In this document: in pieces, positions 38,524 through 44,759 of the stretch
Layout: each line of letters starts with the position of its first letter
Numbering within the stretch: the first letter of the stretch is position 1
Source: a virus
Strand: one strand, 5' to 3'
Virus record (IMG/VR): IMGVR_UViG_3300005471_000026
Location: 1 to 44,881 of that record
Length of the DNA stretch: 44,881 nt
Notes under the pieces: generated by a model
What the model was told of the DNA's origin: nothing
Database searches by the model: none
The model's input: the letters and a program-made list of their open reading frames with translations, nothing else
Made by a program: the position numbers and the translations under genes

Positions 38524-38732
38524 GGCTTGTGACCCTTCGGATAGAGCCGCTCGACGCAATTCTGCCGCTCGACCTCGTCCGGCGCCAGGCGCACGCATGC
38601 CTCGAGGTCGTCGAGTTGGTCGAACGAGAGGCGCACGTGCCGCGGTCCCGCGCAGCCGGGCGCCGACACGAGGACCGCGATAAGGAGGCCGATGAGCACG
38701 AGGAGCCCGATCGAGAGTCGGCCCGGCGTCAT
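38520..38732 (-). CDS. Small lipoprotein (lysis-type spanin candidate)
   Basis: The 70-residue protein has an N-terminal hydrophobic segment (LSIGLLVLIGLLIAVLVSAPGC) ending in a lipobox-like APGC with Cys27. A short soluble part with two further cysteines (C46 and C59) follows. It should be lipid-anchored to the outer membrane face of the envelope. Small lipoproteins beside coiled-coil genes can be outer spanins, but it is not proline-rich and the adjacent coiled-coil gene has no membrane helix. The ATGA overlap with the gene upstream suggests coupling. Confidence 0.6.
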   Translation of the reverse strand: MTPGRLSIGLLVLIGLLIAVLVSAPGCAGPRHVRLSFDQLDDLEACVRLAPDEVERQNCVERLYPKGHKP

Positions 38733-39004
38733 GGTTGCCGCGCCTCCGAGCGGCCGATGCCGATCAATTGGAGCCGCGCCAGGTGCGCGCGGAGGCGCTG
38801 CTCGAACACGGGCGGCGGTTGCCCGTCGTTGACGCGCTCGAGCGCGCGGATCCGTTCGGCGTGCCGAATGTTCTCGTCCTCGAGTTGGCGAACCCGATGC
38901 TCGAGGCCTTCGATCCGGTCCCGGTCCGCGGCCCGCGCGATGAGGACCTCCTGCGCGACACACGCGGCGACGGCACGAGCGACGAGCTTGTCGATCTGGC
39001 TCAT
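38729..39004 (-). CDS. Coiled-coil protein, 91 residues
   Basis: A clear heptad region (ADRDRIEGLEHRVRQLEDEN, then HAERIRALERV) follows a short helical N-terminus. No signal peptide or membrane helix is seen. ATGA overlaps connect it with the frame at 39001-39276 upstream and the lipoprotein gene downstream. Function unknown. Confidence 0.65.
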   Translation of the reverse strand: MSQIDKLVARAVAACVAQEVLIARAADRDRIEGLEHRVRQLEDENIRHAERIRALERVNDGQPPPVFEQRLRAHLARLQLIGIGRSEARQP

Positions 39005-39276
39005 TGCGGACCTCCGACACACTTCCCGACCAGATACCAGTAACCCCCGGAGCCATTCGACGGGACCGCGTCGGCCGCGTATTGCACCCGGAGGACCGTG
39101 AGCTTCCATCCGTTCCGCTCGAGGAGCGCGACGCGGGTCGCGAGGTTCTGCGTCGAGAGTTGGTTCCGCTCGCCGAGCGCGGCGCCTACCGGACTATTCG
39201 TAACCCCGTTGGCGCAGCCGGCGGGGATTTCAAAGCGAAAGGGATCGCACTCGGCCCCTCGGTCCCCGTCGACGGA
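39001..39276 (-). CDS. Coding frame without a normal start; possible frameshift extension
   Basis: Codons with genome-typical usage run to a TGA at 39001-39003, which overlaps the next start as ATGA. The translated part includes ALGERNQLSTQNLATRVALL, then NGWKLTVLRVQYAADAV and YWYLVGKC. Between the upstream stop (39277-39279) and this region there is no ATG, GTG or TTG. The frame is -1 relative to the exported-protein gene and both frames are open over 39186-39276. A -1 shift at ACGGGGTTA would add about 60 residues to the exported protein. A base error or a rare start is the alternative. Confidence 0.55.
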   Translation of the reverse strand, partial: SVDGDRGAECDPFRFEIPAGCANGVTNSPVGAALGERNQLSTQNLATRVALLERNGWKLTVLRVQYAADAVPSNGSGGYWYLVGKCVGGPQ

Positions 39277-39629
39277 TCAAAGAGCTTGATCGTCACGGAA
39301 TGGAGGCCGGCCACGTTGAGGACCGTGAGGAGCGCCGGCGGGATCGGCGCGGTGCAGTTGAACGGCGCCGTCGCGCCCGTGCAGACCTCGGCGAGTGCAT
39401 GGAACGCCGTCGTCGATCCGTCGACGTAGACGCGCGGCTCGAGCGCGTTCGCGCCTGTCACCGTGAGGACGTTCGTCGGCGCCTCGAACGAGATCCGCAT
39501 GCTCGACGTGATCGGTCCGACGCACACCGTCGCATCGGCCGGCCCGGTGCACACGTCGGGCACTTGTCCCGCGGCGGGACGCGCGGCGAGAATCACCAGC
39601 GCAACGAGGAGAACAGTCATGTAACGCAT
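39186..39629 (-). CDS. Exported beta-rich protein with signal peptide
   Basis: The 147-residue protein starts MRYMTVLLVALVILAARPAAG, a signal peptide with a probable cut after RPAAG. The mature part has cysteines and ends in a fibronectin-like strand pattern (LHSVTIKLFDPSTGTEGPSA, then PPAAPTGLRIVR). It should be secreted to the periplasm or surface. Phage-encoded exported proteins may block superinfection or aid envelope change, but no specific role is shown. A terminator lies 14 bases upstream. The TAG end lies within the region that is also open in the -1 frame. Confidence 0.65.
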   Translation of the reverse strand: MRYMTVLLVALVILAARPAAGQVPDVCTGPADATVCVGPITSSMRISFEAPTNVLTVTGANALEPRVYVDGSTTAFHALAEVCTGATAPFNCTAPIPPALLTVLNVAGLHSVTIKLFDPSTGTEGPSAIPFALKSPPAAPTGLRIVR

Positions 39630-39642
39630 ATGTCGGCGCCTC

Positions 39643-39690
39643 AAATGAAAAGGGCGGGACCAGAGAACCCCCCGGTCCCCGGTCCCGCCC
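39643..39690 (-). terminator. Intrinsic terminator, minus strand
   Basis: On the minus strand GGGCGGGACC pairs with GGTCCCGCCC across a 19-base GC-rich loop and is followed by TTTTCATTT. It lies behind the gene at 39709-39990 and just ahead of the exported-protein ribosome site. The T-tract is identical to the one at 4912-4920. Confidence 0.7.
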
Positions 39691-39708
39691 GTCGTGCCTC
39701 GAGCTCGT

Positions 39709-39990
39709 TTACCCCGCCGTGTCGCTGCCGGCGCCCGGCTCGCCCTCGCCGCCGGTGCCCGTGCCCGGCTCACCCTCGCCGGTGCCCGTTCCGCCGCCGG
39801 TGGGATTGTCCTTGTTGATGCCCTTGAGACGGGTCGCCGCGGCCTGCCCGCGCGCCAGGACCGCCGCCTCCTCCTCCGCCGTCATCCCGCCGGCCGCGAG
39901 CTTCGCGAGGATCTCCTCGAACTCGGTCCCGATGCGGGTTGTCTCGGCGTCGATCGTGTCGAACAGGGCGTCGTAATCGGTCTTTGCCAT
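39709..39990 (-). CDS. Small phage protein with Gly/Glu/Pro repeat tail
   Basis: The 93-residue protein has a helical first part (ALFDTIDAETTRIGTEFEEILAKLAAGGMTAEEEAAVLARGQAAATRLKGI) of a type I know from many phage genomes as an uncharacterised small protein. The tail is a repeated GTGEGEPGTGTGGEGEPGAG stretch. It is soluble and acidic. It is followed by a terminator, so it is the last gene of its transcript. Function unknown. Confidence 0.65.
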   Translation of the reverse strand: MAKTDYDALFDTIDAETTRIGTEFEEILAKLAAGGMTAEEEAAVLARGQAAATRLKGINKDNPTGGGTGTGEGEPGTGTGGEGEPGAGSDTAG

Positions 39991-40042
39991 GCGTGTCTCC
40001 TTCTCGCTGAGAAATAAGAATCCGGGAAGGAGTCTAACCCGA

Positions 40043-40231
40043 CTAGCGACGATCCCAGACTTCGCGGAGATCCTCGAGCGACTGCCGCCGGTCGAGCTCT
40101 CCGCGGTCCGTCGCGCGCCGGTCCCGGCCGGCCCGCTGTTCCGCCAGGCCGAGCGCGAGCGCGGCGACCGCGGCGTCGATCCGGAGCGCCTCGAGCTCGT
40201 CGGCCGCGATCGTGACCGTCGCCGGCGTCAC
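40043..40231 (-). CDS. Small hypothetical protein, 62 residues
   Basis: The peptide is helical (ADELEALRIDAAVAALALGLAEQRAGRDRRA) with a basic C-terminus. The GTG start overlaps the stop of the single-span peptide gene upstream (GTGA). No family is recognised. The 52-base gap that follows contains the palindrome ttctcgctgagaa. Confidence 0.55.
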   Translation of the reverse strand: MTPATVTIAADELEALRIDAAVAALALGLAEQRAGRDRRATDRGELDRRQSLEDLREVWDRR

Positions 40232-40371
40232 TGCCCGGCCTCCGAGACGGCGACGATCGCCGCGTTGCGGCCGGCGACGGCCTTGTCGATCGCGGCGTCG
40301 GCCGCGGACCAGAGCGAGAACAGGAGAGCGCCGGCCGTGCCGACCATGACGAGGAGTGCAATCACGCGCAT
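40228..40371 (-). CDS. 47-residue single-span membrane or exported peptide
   Basis: The peptide starts MRVIALLVMVGTAGALLFSL and continues WSAADAAIDKAVAGRNAA. The first 20 residues form one hydrophobic helix or an uncleaved signal. An inverted repeat (AACCTC ... GAGGTT) around the GGAGG ribosome site precedes the ATG. A small holin or spanin-like role is possible, but unproven. Confidence 0.55.
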   Translation of the reverse strand: MRVIALLVMVGTAGALLFSLWSAADAAIDKAVAGRNAAIVAVSEAGQ

Positions 40372-40416
40372 AGGTTCTAACCTCCAAAGAGGTTATCGGC
40401 GCGTAGGCCCGGACCT

Positions 40417-40863
40417 TTAGGACCGCCGGCGGAGCTCCTCGTCGCCGATCGCGCGAGCGTCGAGCGGCGGGTCGGACGGGCGCCAGCCGATCGGATCGCG
40501 AATGAGGTCGTTGTAGGTCCCGGTCCAGAAGTAGAACCCCGGCTCGATCGGCGGATGGTCCTCGACGAACGCGCACCAATGCGCCCGGCGCTCGAGGCCG
40601 GCGGCGTTCTTGACCGTGATCTCCTGTCCGCCTCGAGGCGCGCACACCATCGGGCGCCAGCCGTCGCCGGCCGGGTCCGCGCATGGCCGGCGATCGGCAT
40701 GCGAGCGCCACGACGAACAGAGCGCGCACCGGGTATACCCGCGCGCCTTCAGGTGGACGGGACAATACCCATCGAACGCGGAGAGCGCCGCGCACGGTTG
40801 CGGCTTGAGCGTGCCGTGCATCGAGCGCCCGCCCGTCCGCGCCGGCGCCAGGTCCTTGCACAT
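40417..40863 (-). CDS. Cysteine-rich hypothetical protein, 148 residues
   Basis: The N-terminal 65 residues contain many cysteines (MCKDL, PQPCAAL, DGYCPVH, RCALCSSW, RRPCAD) and could bind two zinc ions. The C-terminal part (HWCAFVEDHPPIEPGFYFWTGTYNDLIRDPIGW) is a separate small domain. Start is ATG 40863; a GTG two codons earlier is possible. No family is recognised. Confidence 0.6.
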   Translation of the reverse strand: MCKDLAPARTGGRSMHGTLKPQPCAALSAFDGYCPVHLKARGYTRCALCSSWRSHADRRPCADPAGDGWRPMVCAPRGGQEITVKNAAGLERRAHWCAFVEDHPPIEPGFYFWTGTYNDLIRDPIGWRPSDPPLDARAIGDEELRRRS

Positions 40864-40871
40864 ATCCACGT

Positions 40872-41114
40872 TCAGCCCTTCACGTTCCCGAGCTCGCGCT
40901 CGTAGATGGCGCGCGACCAGGCCGAGAGCTCCGGGTCGGCGAGGAGCTTCTCGAGATGCTTGATCCGCGCGGCCTTCCATCGCTTGTGAGTCTTGTCCGC
41001 GGACGCGCCGTCCTCCTTCTCGACCTCGAGGTCGCGCCGTCCGCCCGTCATCGGGTTGTAAACGACCTTGCGATCCTCGTTCGGGTCCGGCTGATAGCGC
41101 GTCCGCGTCGACAT
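40872..41114 (-). CDS. Hypothetical protein, 80 residues
   Basis: The protein has a charged disordered N-terminus and a helical C-terminus (KTHKRWKAARIKHLEKLLADPELSAWSRAIYEREL). The ATG overlaps the previous stop (TGATG). No family is recognised. Confidence 0.6.
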   Translation of the reverse strand: MSTRTRYQPDPNEDRKVVYNPMTGGRRDLEVEKEDGASADKTHKRWKAARIKHLEKLLADPELSAWSRAIYERELGNVKG

Positions 41115-41365
41115 CAGAGAACCATCCGGAGCGGAAAGGCCTCGAGCGCGCCGCGGGTCCGCGGCTCGTGGCACTGCTGAAGCTCGCGCTCGAACTCCGC
41201 CAGCGTGTCCGGCCCGTTGCCCGTCTCCGCGGCGATCCGCGTGACGAGCGCGACGACGCGGATCCCGCTCTCCGTCACGCCCTCCCAGATCCGGCCCGGC
41301 ACGACGACGCCGGCGGCGACCTCGAGCTCGACGATCCGGGTCGTGCTCTCGAGTGTCACCTTCAC
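41114..41365 (-). CDS. Hypothetical protein, 83 residues
   Basis: The protein is beta-rich at first (KVTLESTTRIVELEVAAGVVVPGRIWEGVTESGIRVVALVTRI) and helical at the end. The GTG start overlaps the KGG-protein stop (GTGA). A longer upstream reading is a shadow of that gene. No family is recognised. Confidence 0.6.
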   Translation of the reverse strand: MKVTLESTTRIVELEVAAGVVVPGRIWEGVTESGIRVVALVTRIAAETGNGPDTLAEFERELQQCHEPRTRGALEAFPLRMVL

Positions 41366-41562
41366 TGGATCAACCTGCCGCGCCCGCCGCGCGAAACCTG
41401 CCCGCCCTTCCGGCCCGCGGCCTGCGCCTCGAACGAGTCCCACTTATGCGCGGTCCCCTTCGCGTGCGCGGCCTTGCCCCCGAGGCTTGCGATCTCCCGC
41501 TGCCGCGTCTTGTCCATGCTCGCGAACCCGCGCGAGTCCTTGCTTCGTGTCGGCGTCGCCAT
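41362..41562 (-). CDS. KGG-repeat stress-type protein (Con-10-like)
   Basis: This 66-residue protein matches the KGG repeat family: GFASMDKTRQREIASLGGKAAHAKGTAHKWDSFEAQAAGRKGGQ, with two GGK/KGG turns. Bacterial relatives are general stress or desiccation-related proteins and fungal ones include Con-10. A phage copy may protect the host or DNA, or bind nucleic acid. AGGAGG lies upstream with good spacing. It is the clearest host-derived small gene in this region. Confidence 0.8.
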   Translation of the reverse strand: MATPTRSKDSRGFASMDKTRQREIASLGGKAAHAKGTAHKWDSFEAQAAGRKGGQVSRGGRGRLIQ

Positions 41563-41573
41563 GATCTCCCCTC

Positions 41574-41960
41574 CTATCGTTTGAAACGGTCCCGATCGGG
41601 ACAGACGGCCCAATGATTTCCCGCCGCCGGATAGCCGTGAATCCGGCGGTTCGTTCCCTCCTCGATCCGGAACGTGATCGGCTTGAGCGCCGGATCGTCG
41701 AAACACATCTTCCGACCGCTGCCGACGATCTCGCCCCACAAGATCTCCCGTCGACAGTTGCGCCCCGTGCACTTCGCGCGGCCGAGCGTGTCGACGTAGA
41801 CCTCGATCGTTCGTGGCGGCGCCGGCGTCGTGGCGAGGCCGAGCTCGCGCCCATAGGCGCACTCCGGGTAATCCTCGCAATGGTGCGGCTCCGCGGTCTG
41901 CACGTTCGCCCAGAGCGGCGGGACGGTGTCCGGGTCACATCCGCACGATCGCGCGCTCAT
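41574..41960 (-). CDS. Zinc-ribbon protein, 128 residues
   Basis: The protein has an N-terminal cysteine group (SCGCDPD, then HCEDYPEC) and a central pattern KCTGRNCRREILWGEIVGSGRKMCFDD with C64, C69 and C86. The second half resembles small zinc-binding modules often seen in phages. It may bind nucleic acid. It overlaps the gene upstream by four bases and is separated from the KGG gene by 11 bases containing a strong ribosome site. Confidence 0.6.
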   Translation of the reverse strand: MSARSCGCDPDTVPPLWANVQTAEPHHCEDYPECAYGRELGLATTPAPPRTIEVYVDTLGRAKCTGRNCRREILWGEIVGSGRKMCFDDPALKPITFRIEEGTNRRIHGYPAAGNHWAVCPDRDRFKR

Positions 41961-42343
41961 GAGAGGCGCCTCGATCCGCGCTGCTGCCCGTGCTCGTCGA
42001 ACGCATCACAGAGGCCCGCGGCGACCTTGTGGCGGCTGCATCCGCACTCGAACACGTTCGGCCAGGCCTTCCCCTCCGGCGGTCGCTCGCTCCGCTTTCG
42101 GATGAACTGATAGGCCCGATTGACGAACACGATCCGCGGGAACCCGTCCGGCCGGATCCCCTGCTCGAGACAGACCTCGGCGAACACATCGTCGCGGAGC
42201 CAGATCTGCCGCGCGCCGGCGCGCTCGAGAACCTCGAGGACCTGCTTCGTCGTCGGCCCGTCCGGGCGCCAGATCGCGCATTCCGCGGTGATCGCGCCGG
42301 CGCCGGCGACGAGCCGGTCGCGTCCCTGCCGTCGCTCCGTCAT
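41957..42343 (-). CDS. Hypothetical protein with conserved-looking C-terminal CxC-H motif
   Basis: The protein reads AECAIWRPDGPTTKQVLEVLERAGARQIWLRDDVFAEVCLEQGIRPDGFPRIVFVNRAYQFI, then FECGCSRHKVAAGLCDAFDEHG. The FECGCSRH...C...H segment may bind a metal. A replication or repair role is possible but not recognised. It overlaps its neighbours by four bases. Confidence 0.55.
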   Translation of the reverse strand: MTERRQGRDRLVAGAGAITAECAIWRPDGPTTKQVLEVLERAGARQIWLRDDVFAEVCLEQGIRPDGFPRIVFVNRAYQFIRKRSERPPEGKAWPNVFECGCSRHKVAAGLCDAFDEHGQQRGSRRLS

Positions 42344-42681
42344 GCGTCCGCCCTCCCGCGCTGCGTGTAGGCCTCGAGCTCCTCGTGTATCCGCTGGATC
42401 ATCTCGACGCCGACCTCCTCGCTCACGTCGTCCGGCGCGACGCGCGTCATGAGCTCGAGCATCGACGCGGCGCCGGCGTAGAACGACCGCTCGAGGGTCG
42501 CCTTGACGGCCTCATCGTTGATGTCGATCCCGTGCGGCTCGAGGCGCTCGCGCGCGTAGACGAGCCAGAGGTCGCGAACCGTGCGGCCGGCGAGGACCTG
42601 CCCATGCACGCGCTCGAACGTCTCGCGCCGGCCCTTCTTCGCCGCGGCCCGCTCGAGCGCCCGGCGCTGCTGCCGGCTCAC
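42340..42681 (-). CDS. Helical phage protein with SRQQRRALER start
   Basis: The 113-residue protein begins SRQQRRALERAAAKKGRR, a start pattern common to small phage proteins of unknown function. It continues with helical YARERLEPHGIDIND and AASMLELMTRVAPDDVSEEVGVEMIQRIHEELEAY. The GTG overlaps the upstream stop (GTGA). The much longer frame upstream of it is a shadow. Confidence 0.6.
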   Translation of the reverse strand: MSRQQRRALERAAAKKGRRETFERVHGQVLAGRTVRDLWLVYARERLEPHGIDINDEAVKATLERSFYAGAASMLELMTRVAPDDVSEEVGVEMIQRIHEELEAYTQRGRADA

Positions 42682-43283
42682 CCGATCCGTCCTCTCATCA
42701 CGGCTTGCTCGAGCGGCGTGAGGTCCCAGGCGAACACGATCGCGTAGAGCGCCCCGCCGAGCGGCTTCAGGAGGAGCGGGTCCGCCGGCGGCGCCGGGAG
42801 CCACACCGCATCCCAGAGGATGAAATAGTTCGAGAGGCCCGTCGTCGGGAGTCCACTCGGCGGAATCATCGGCGTAAGCGCCTTGCCGCTGAATGTCCGG
42901 TTCGAGCTCGCGAACGTGTTCCGCGGGAGCCGCACGGCGTCGACGGCGCGGTCGCCGACGTTCCACATCTCGCGGCCGGCGAACACGGCCCGCCCCTCGG
43001 TGTCCCGCCGGCAGAATACCCACTGACGATCCGCCCGCCCGATCGCGAGCTTCGGGAGTTGCGTCGTCTCCTGCACGCCGGCCGCGGCCATGACCTTGTG
43101 CAGGTCGAGGACCTGCTGCCCTTTCGCGATGGCGCGATACCCGCGCATGAGCGCCGCGTAGTCCTTCGCCTGCCCGCCTCGAGGGTCGCGCCGGAGCGCG
43201 TCCCGATACTCGAGATAGGCCTTTCGCGCGGCGTAGGTGTCGATCTGCGGCGAGCCGATGCGTTCGATTTCCTTGACAGTCAT
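42678..43283 (-). CDS. Hypothetical protein following the methyltransferase, 201 residues
   Basis: The protein has a helical start (AARKAYLEYRDALRRDPRGGQAKDYAALMRGYRAIAKGQQVLDLHKVM) and a beta-rich second half with QWVFCRRDTEGRAVF and ILWDAVWLPAPPADPLLLKP. It is soluble. No family is recognised. It starts three bases after the methyltransferase gene, so it may work with it. Confidence 0.6.
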   Translation of the reverse strand: MTVKEIERIGSPQIDTYAARKAYLEYRDALRRDPRGGQAKDYAALMRGYRAIAKGQQVLDLHKVMAAAGVQETTQLPKLAIGRADRQWVFCRRDTEGRAVFAGREMWNVGDRAVDAVRLPRNTFASSNRTFSGKALTPMIPPSGLPTTGLSNYFILWDAVWLPAPPADPLLLKPLGGALYAIVFAWDLTPLEQAVMRGRIG

Positions 43284-43286
43284 CGT

Positions 43287-44375
43287 CTACCCTCCGGCGC
43301 GATCGGCCTCGTGCCGCGCGCGATGTTCGGCGAGGTCCTCGTCGACCTCCTCCGGTTGCCAGAGCCGCGAATCGTTCCCGAATGCGTTCCACCCCTCGTG
43401 ACGCTCGCGCGCAAAGAGCTCGAGATACGGGCCGACCGTCCAATGCTTTTCGAGGATCCGGCGGAACTCGATCGGCTTCTCCGAGTGAACGCGCGACTTC
43501 CGCACCGTGACGACCGAATGCGGGAGGTCGCGCGGAACGTCCGGCGTCCCGCTGCCGCGCGTGCAAATGAGAAAGAGCTCGACCGCGCCATCGGTGTAAT
43601 TCCCGCCGGCGCCGTCCACCTTGTCCCAGACGATCACGGCCTTGTATTCAAAGCCCCACGCTTCGATGAGGTCCTGCGGTCCGAGCTCCTTCTTCTTCGG
43701 CGGGTAGAGGAGTGGCGCCGGCACCCAGAACCCCATAACCGCGTGCTTCGTGACGTGCCGTTTCACCGGGAGCGCCATCCCCTCCTCGATCGGCATGCCC
43801 GGATAGTGATCCTTCTGATTCGAGCCCGAGGGTTGCGAGTTTTGATACAGCCAGGGGTAATCGGCCATGAGGACGCGATGCTGCCCGCGGAGGCGCTGCT
43901 GCCCTTCGATGACCGCGGTCCGCTTCGCGACGCGGATCTCGCGCCGGAGCTCGTTCCGGTCGAGCCCCTCGACGACGACGCGCTCGAGCCATTGCGTTTG
44001 TTCTGCCGGCGGGAGCGCGGCCACTTCGCCGTGATAGCCGAACTCCACATCGGCCCGCCGGCGGGACGGCTCGATCGCGCCGATCGCCCGGACGTTCGCG
44101 AGCGTCTTGCGCGTGAGGCCCGTCGCGCCCTCCGCGGCCTCGAGCCGCTCCTTCCACTTCCGATCGTGCGCGGCCCGCTCCTCGCCGTAGCGGAGCCAGT
44201 CGGCGAGCCACCAGCCGGAGGCCTTGTGCGCCCGTTTGATGAACTCGCCGACGCCTTCGTGCTCGCCCCAGGTCGGGGAACCTTTCACGTCGAGCCCGGT
44301 CGCCGTCAACGTGTAACACCCGATCGTGATCGGCTTCTCCTCCGGAATCGTGACGAGCTTCCCGCCCTTCGCCAT
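43287..44375 (-). CDS. MT-A70-type adenine methyltransferase with an N-terminal regulator-like domain
   Basis: Residues about 165-340 match MT-A70 methyltransferases: HRVLMADYPWLYQNS, then YPGMPIEEG, HAVMGFWVPAPLL, AWGFEYKAVIVWDK, FLICTRG, RKSRVHSEKPIEFRRILE and YLELFARERHEGWNAFGND. The catalytic motif reads DYPW (172-175) instead of the usual DPPW. The first 160 residues include GWWLADWLRYGEE, then a helical region and a WLERVVVEGLDRNELRREI segment, resembling LmbU/ParB-like modules. The enzyme probably methylates adenine in DNA, for example to escape host restriction; RNA or another base is not excluded. Confidence 0.8.
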   Translation of the reverse strand: MAKGGKLVTIPEEKPITIGCYTLTATGLDVKGSPTWGEHEGVGEFIKRAHKASGWWLADWLRYGEERAAHDRKWKERLEAAEGATGLTRKTLANVRAIGAIEPSRRRADVEFGYHGEVAALPPAEQTQWLERVVVEGLDRNELRREIRVAKRTAVIEGQQRLRGQHRVLMADYPWLYQNSQPSGSNQKDHYPGMPIEEGMALPVKRHVTKHAVMGFWVPAPLLYPPKKKELGPQDLIEAWGFEYKAVIVWDKVDGAGGNYTDGAVELFLICTRGSGTPDVPRDLPHSVVTVRKSRVHSEKPIEFRRILEKHWTVGPYLELFARERHEGWNAFGNDSRLWQPEEVDEDLAEHRARHEADRAGG

Positions 44376-44378
44376 GGT

Positions 44379-44759
44379 CTACTCCTCGCCCGTGCCTTCG
44401 TCGCCGTCCGCGGCCTCGTCCGCCGGGACCGTGTCCTCCGGCTTCGATCCGCGCTTGACCTTGCGCGCCGAGAACTTCTCCTCGCCCTCGCTCCGCACGA
44501 ACTCGTAGCCGTGCCCGATGAACAGGTGAGCATCGAGGACGTTCGACATTCGATTGCGGATCGTCTGCTTCGCCTTCGTCGCGCGCTCGAGCGCCTCCTC
44601 GCTCTCGAACATGGCGTCGGCGTAGATCTTGGCCTGCGCCATGAGCGCCCGGTCCTTGATGTTCTCGAGGCCCGGCAGGAGCTCCTCACTCGGTCGCGAG
44701 GCCTTCCGGGTTGTGTGCTTGTCGCCGTCCGCGCGTTCGCGCGGCTTCTGTCTCGCCAT
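44379..44759 (-). CDS. Hypothetical protein between RuvC-like and methyltransferase genes
   Basis: The 126-residue protein has a basic N-terminal tail, a helical core (KDRALMAQAKIYADAMFESEEALERATKAKQTIRNRM) and a C-terminal acidic tail (EDTVPADEAADGDEGTGEE). The ATG at 44759 overlaps the RuvC-like stop (TGATG). An earlier in-frame start overlaps that gene and is not used. Function unknown. Confidence 0.6.
   Translation of the reverse strand: MARQKPRERADGDKHTTRKASRPSEELLPGLENIKDRALMAQAKIYADAMFESEEALERATKAKQTIRNRMSNVLDAHLFIGHGYEFVRSEGEEKFSARKVKRGSKPEDTVPADEAADGDEGTGEE

Noticed and set aside
42340-43566. 408-codon frame extending upstream of the SRQQRRALER gene
   Set aside because: The extra part overlaps two well-supported genes, is Arg/Gly-rich and lacks the codon pattern of the phage; the GTG at 42681 overlapping a stop gives the better start.
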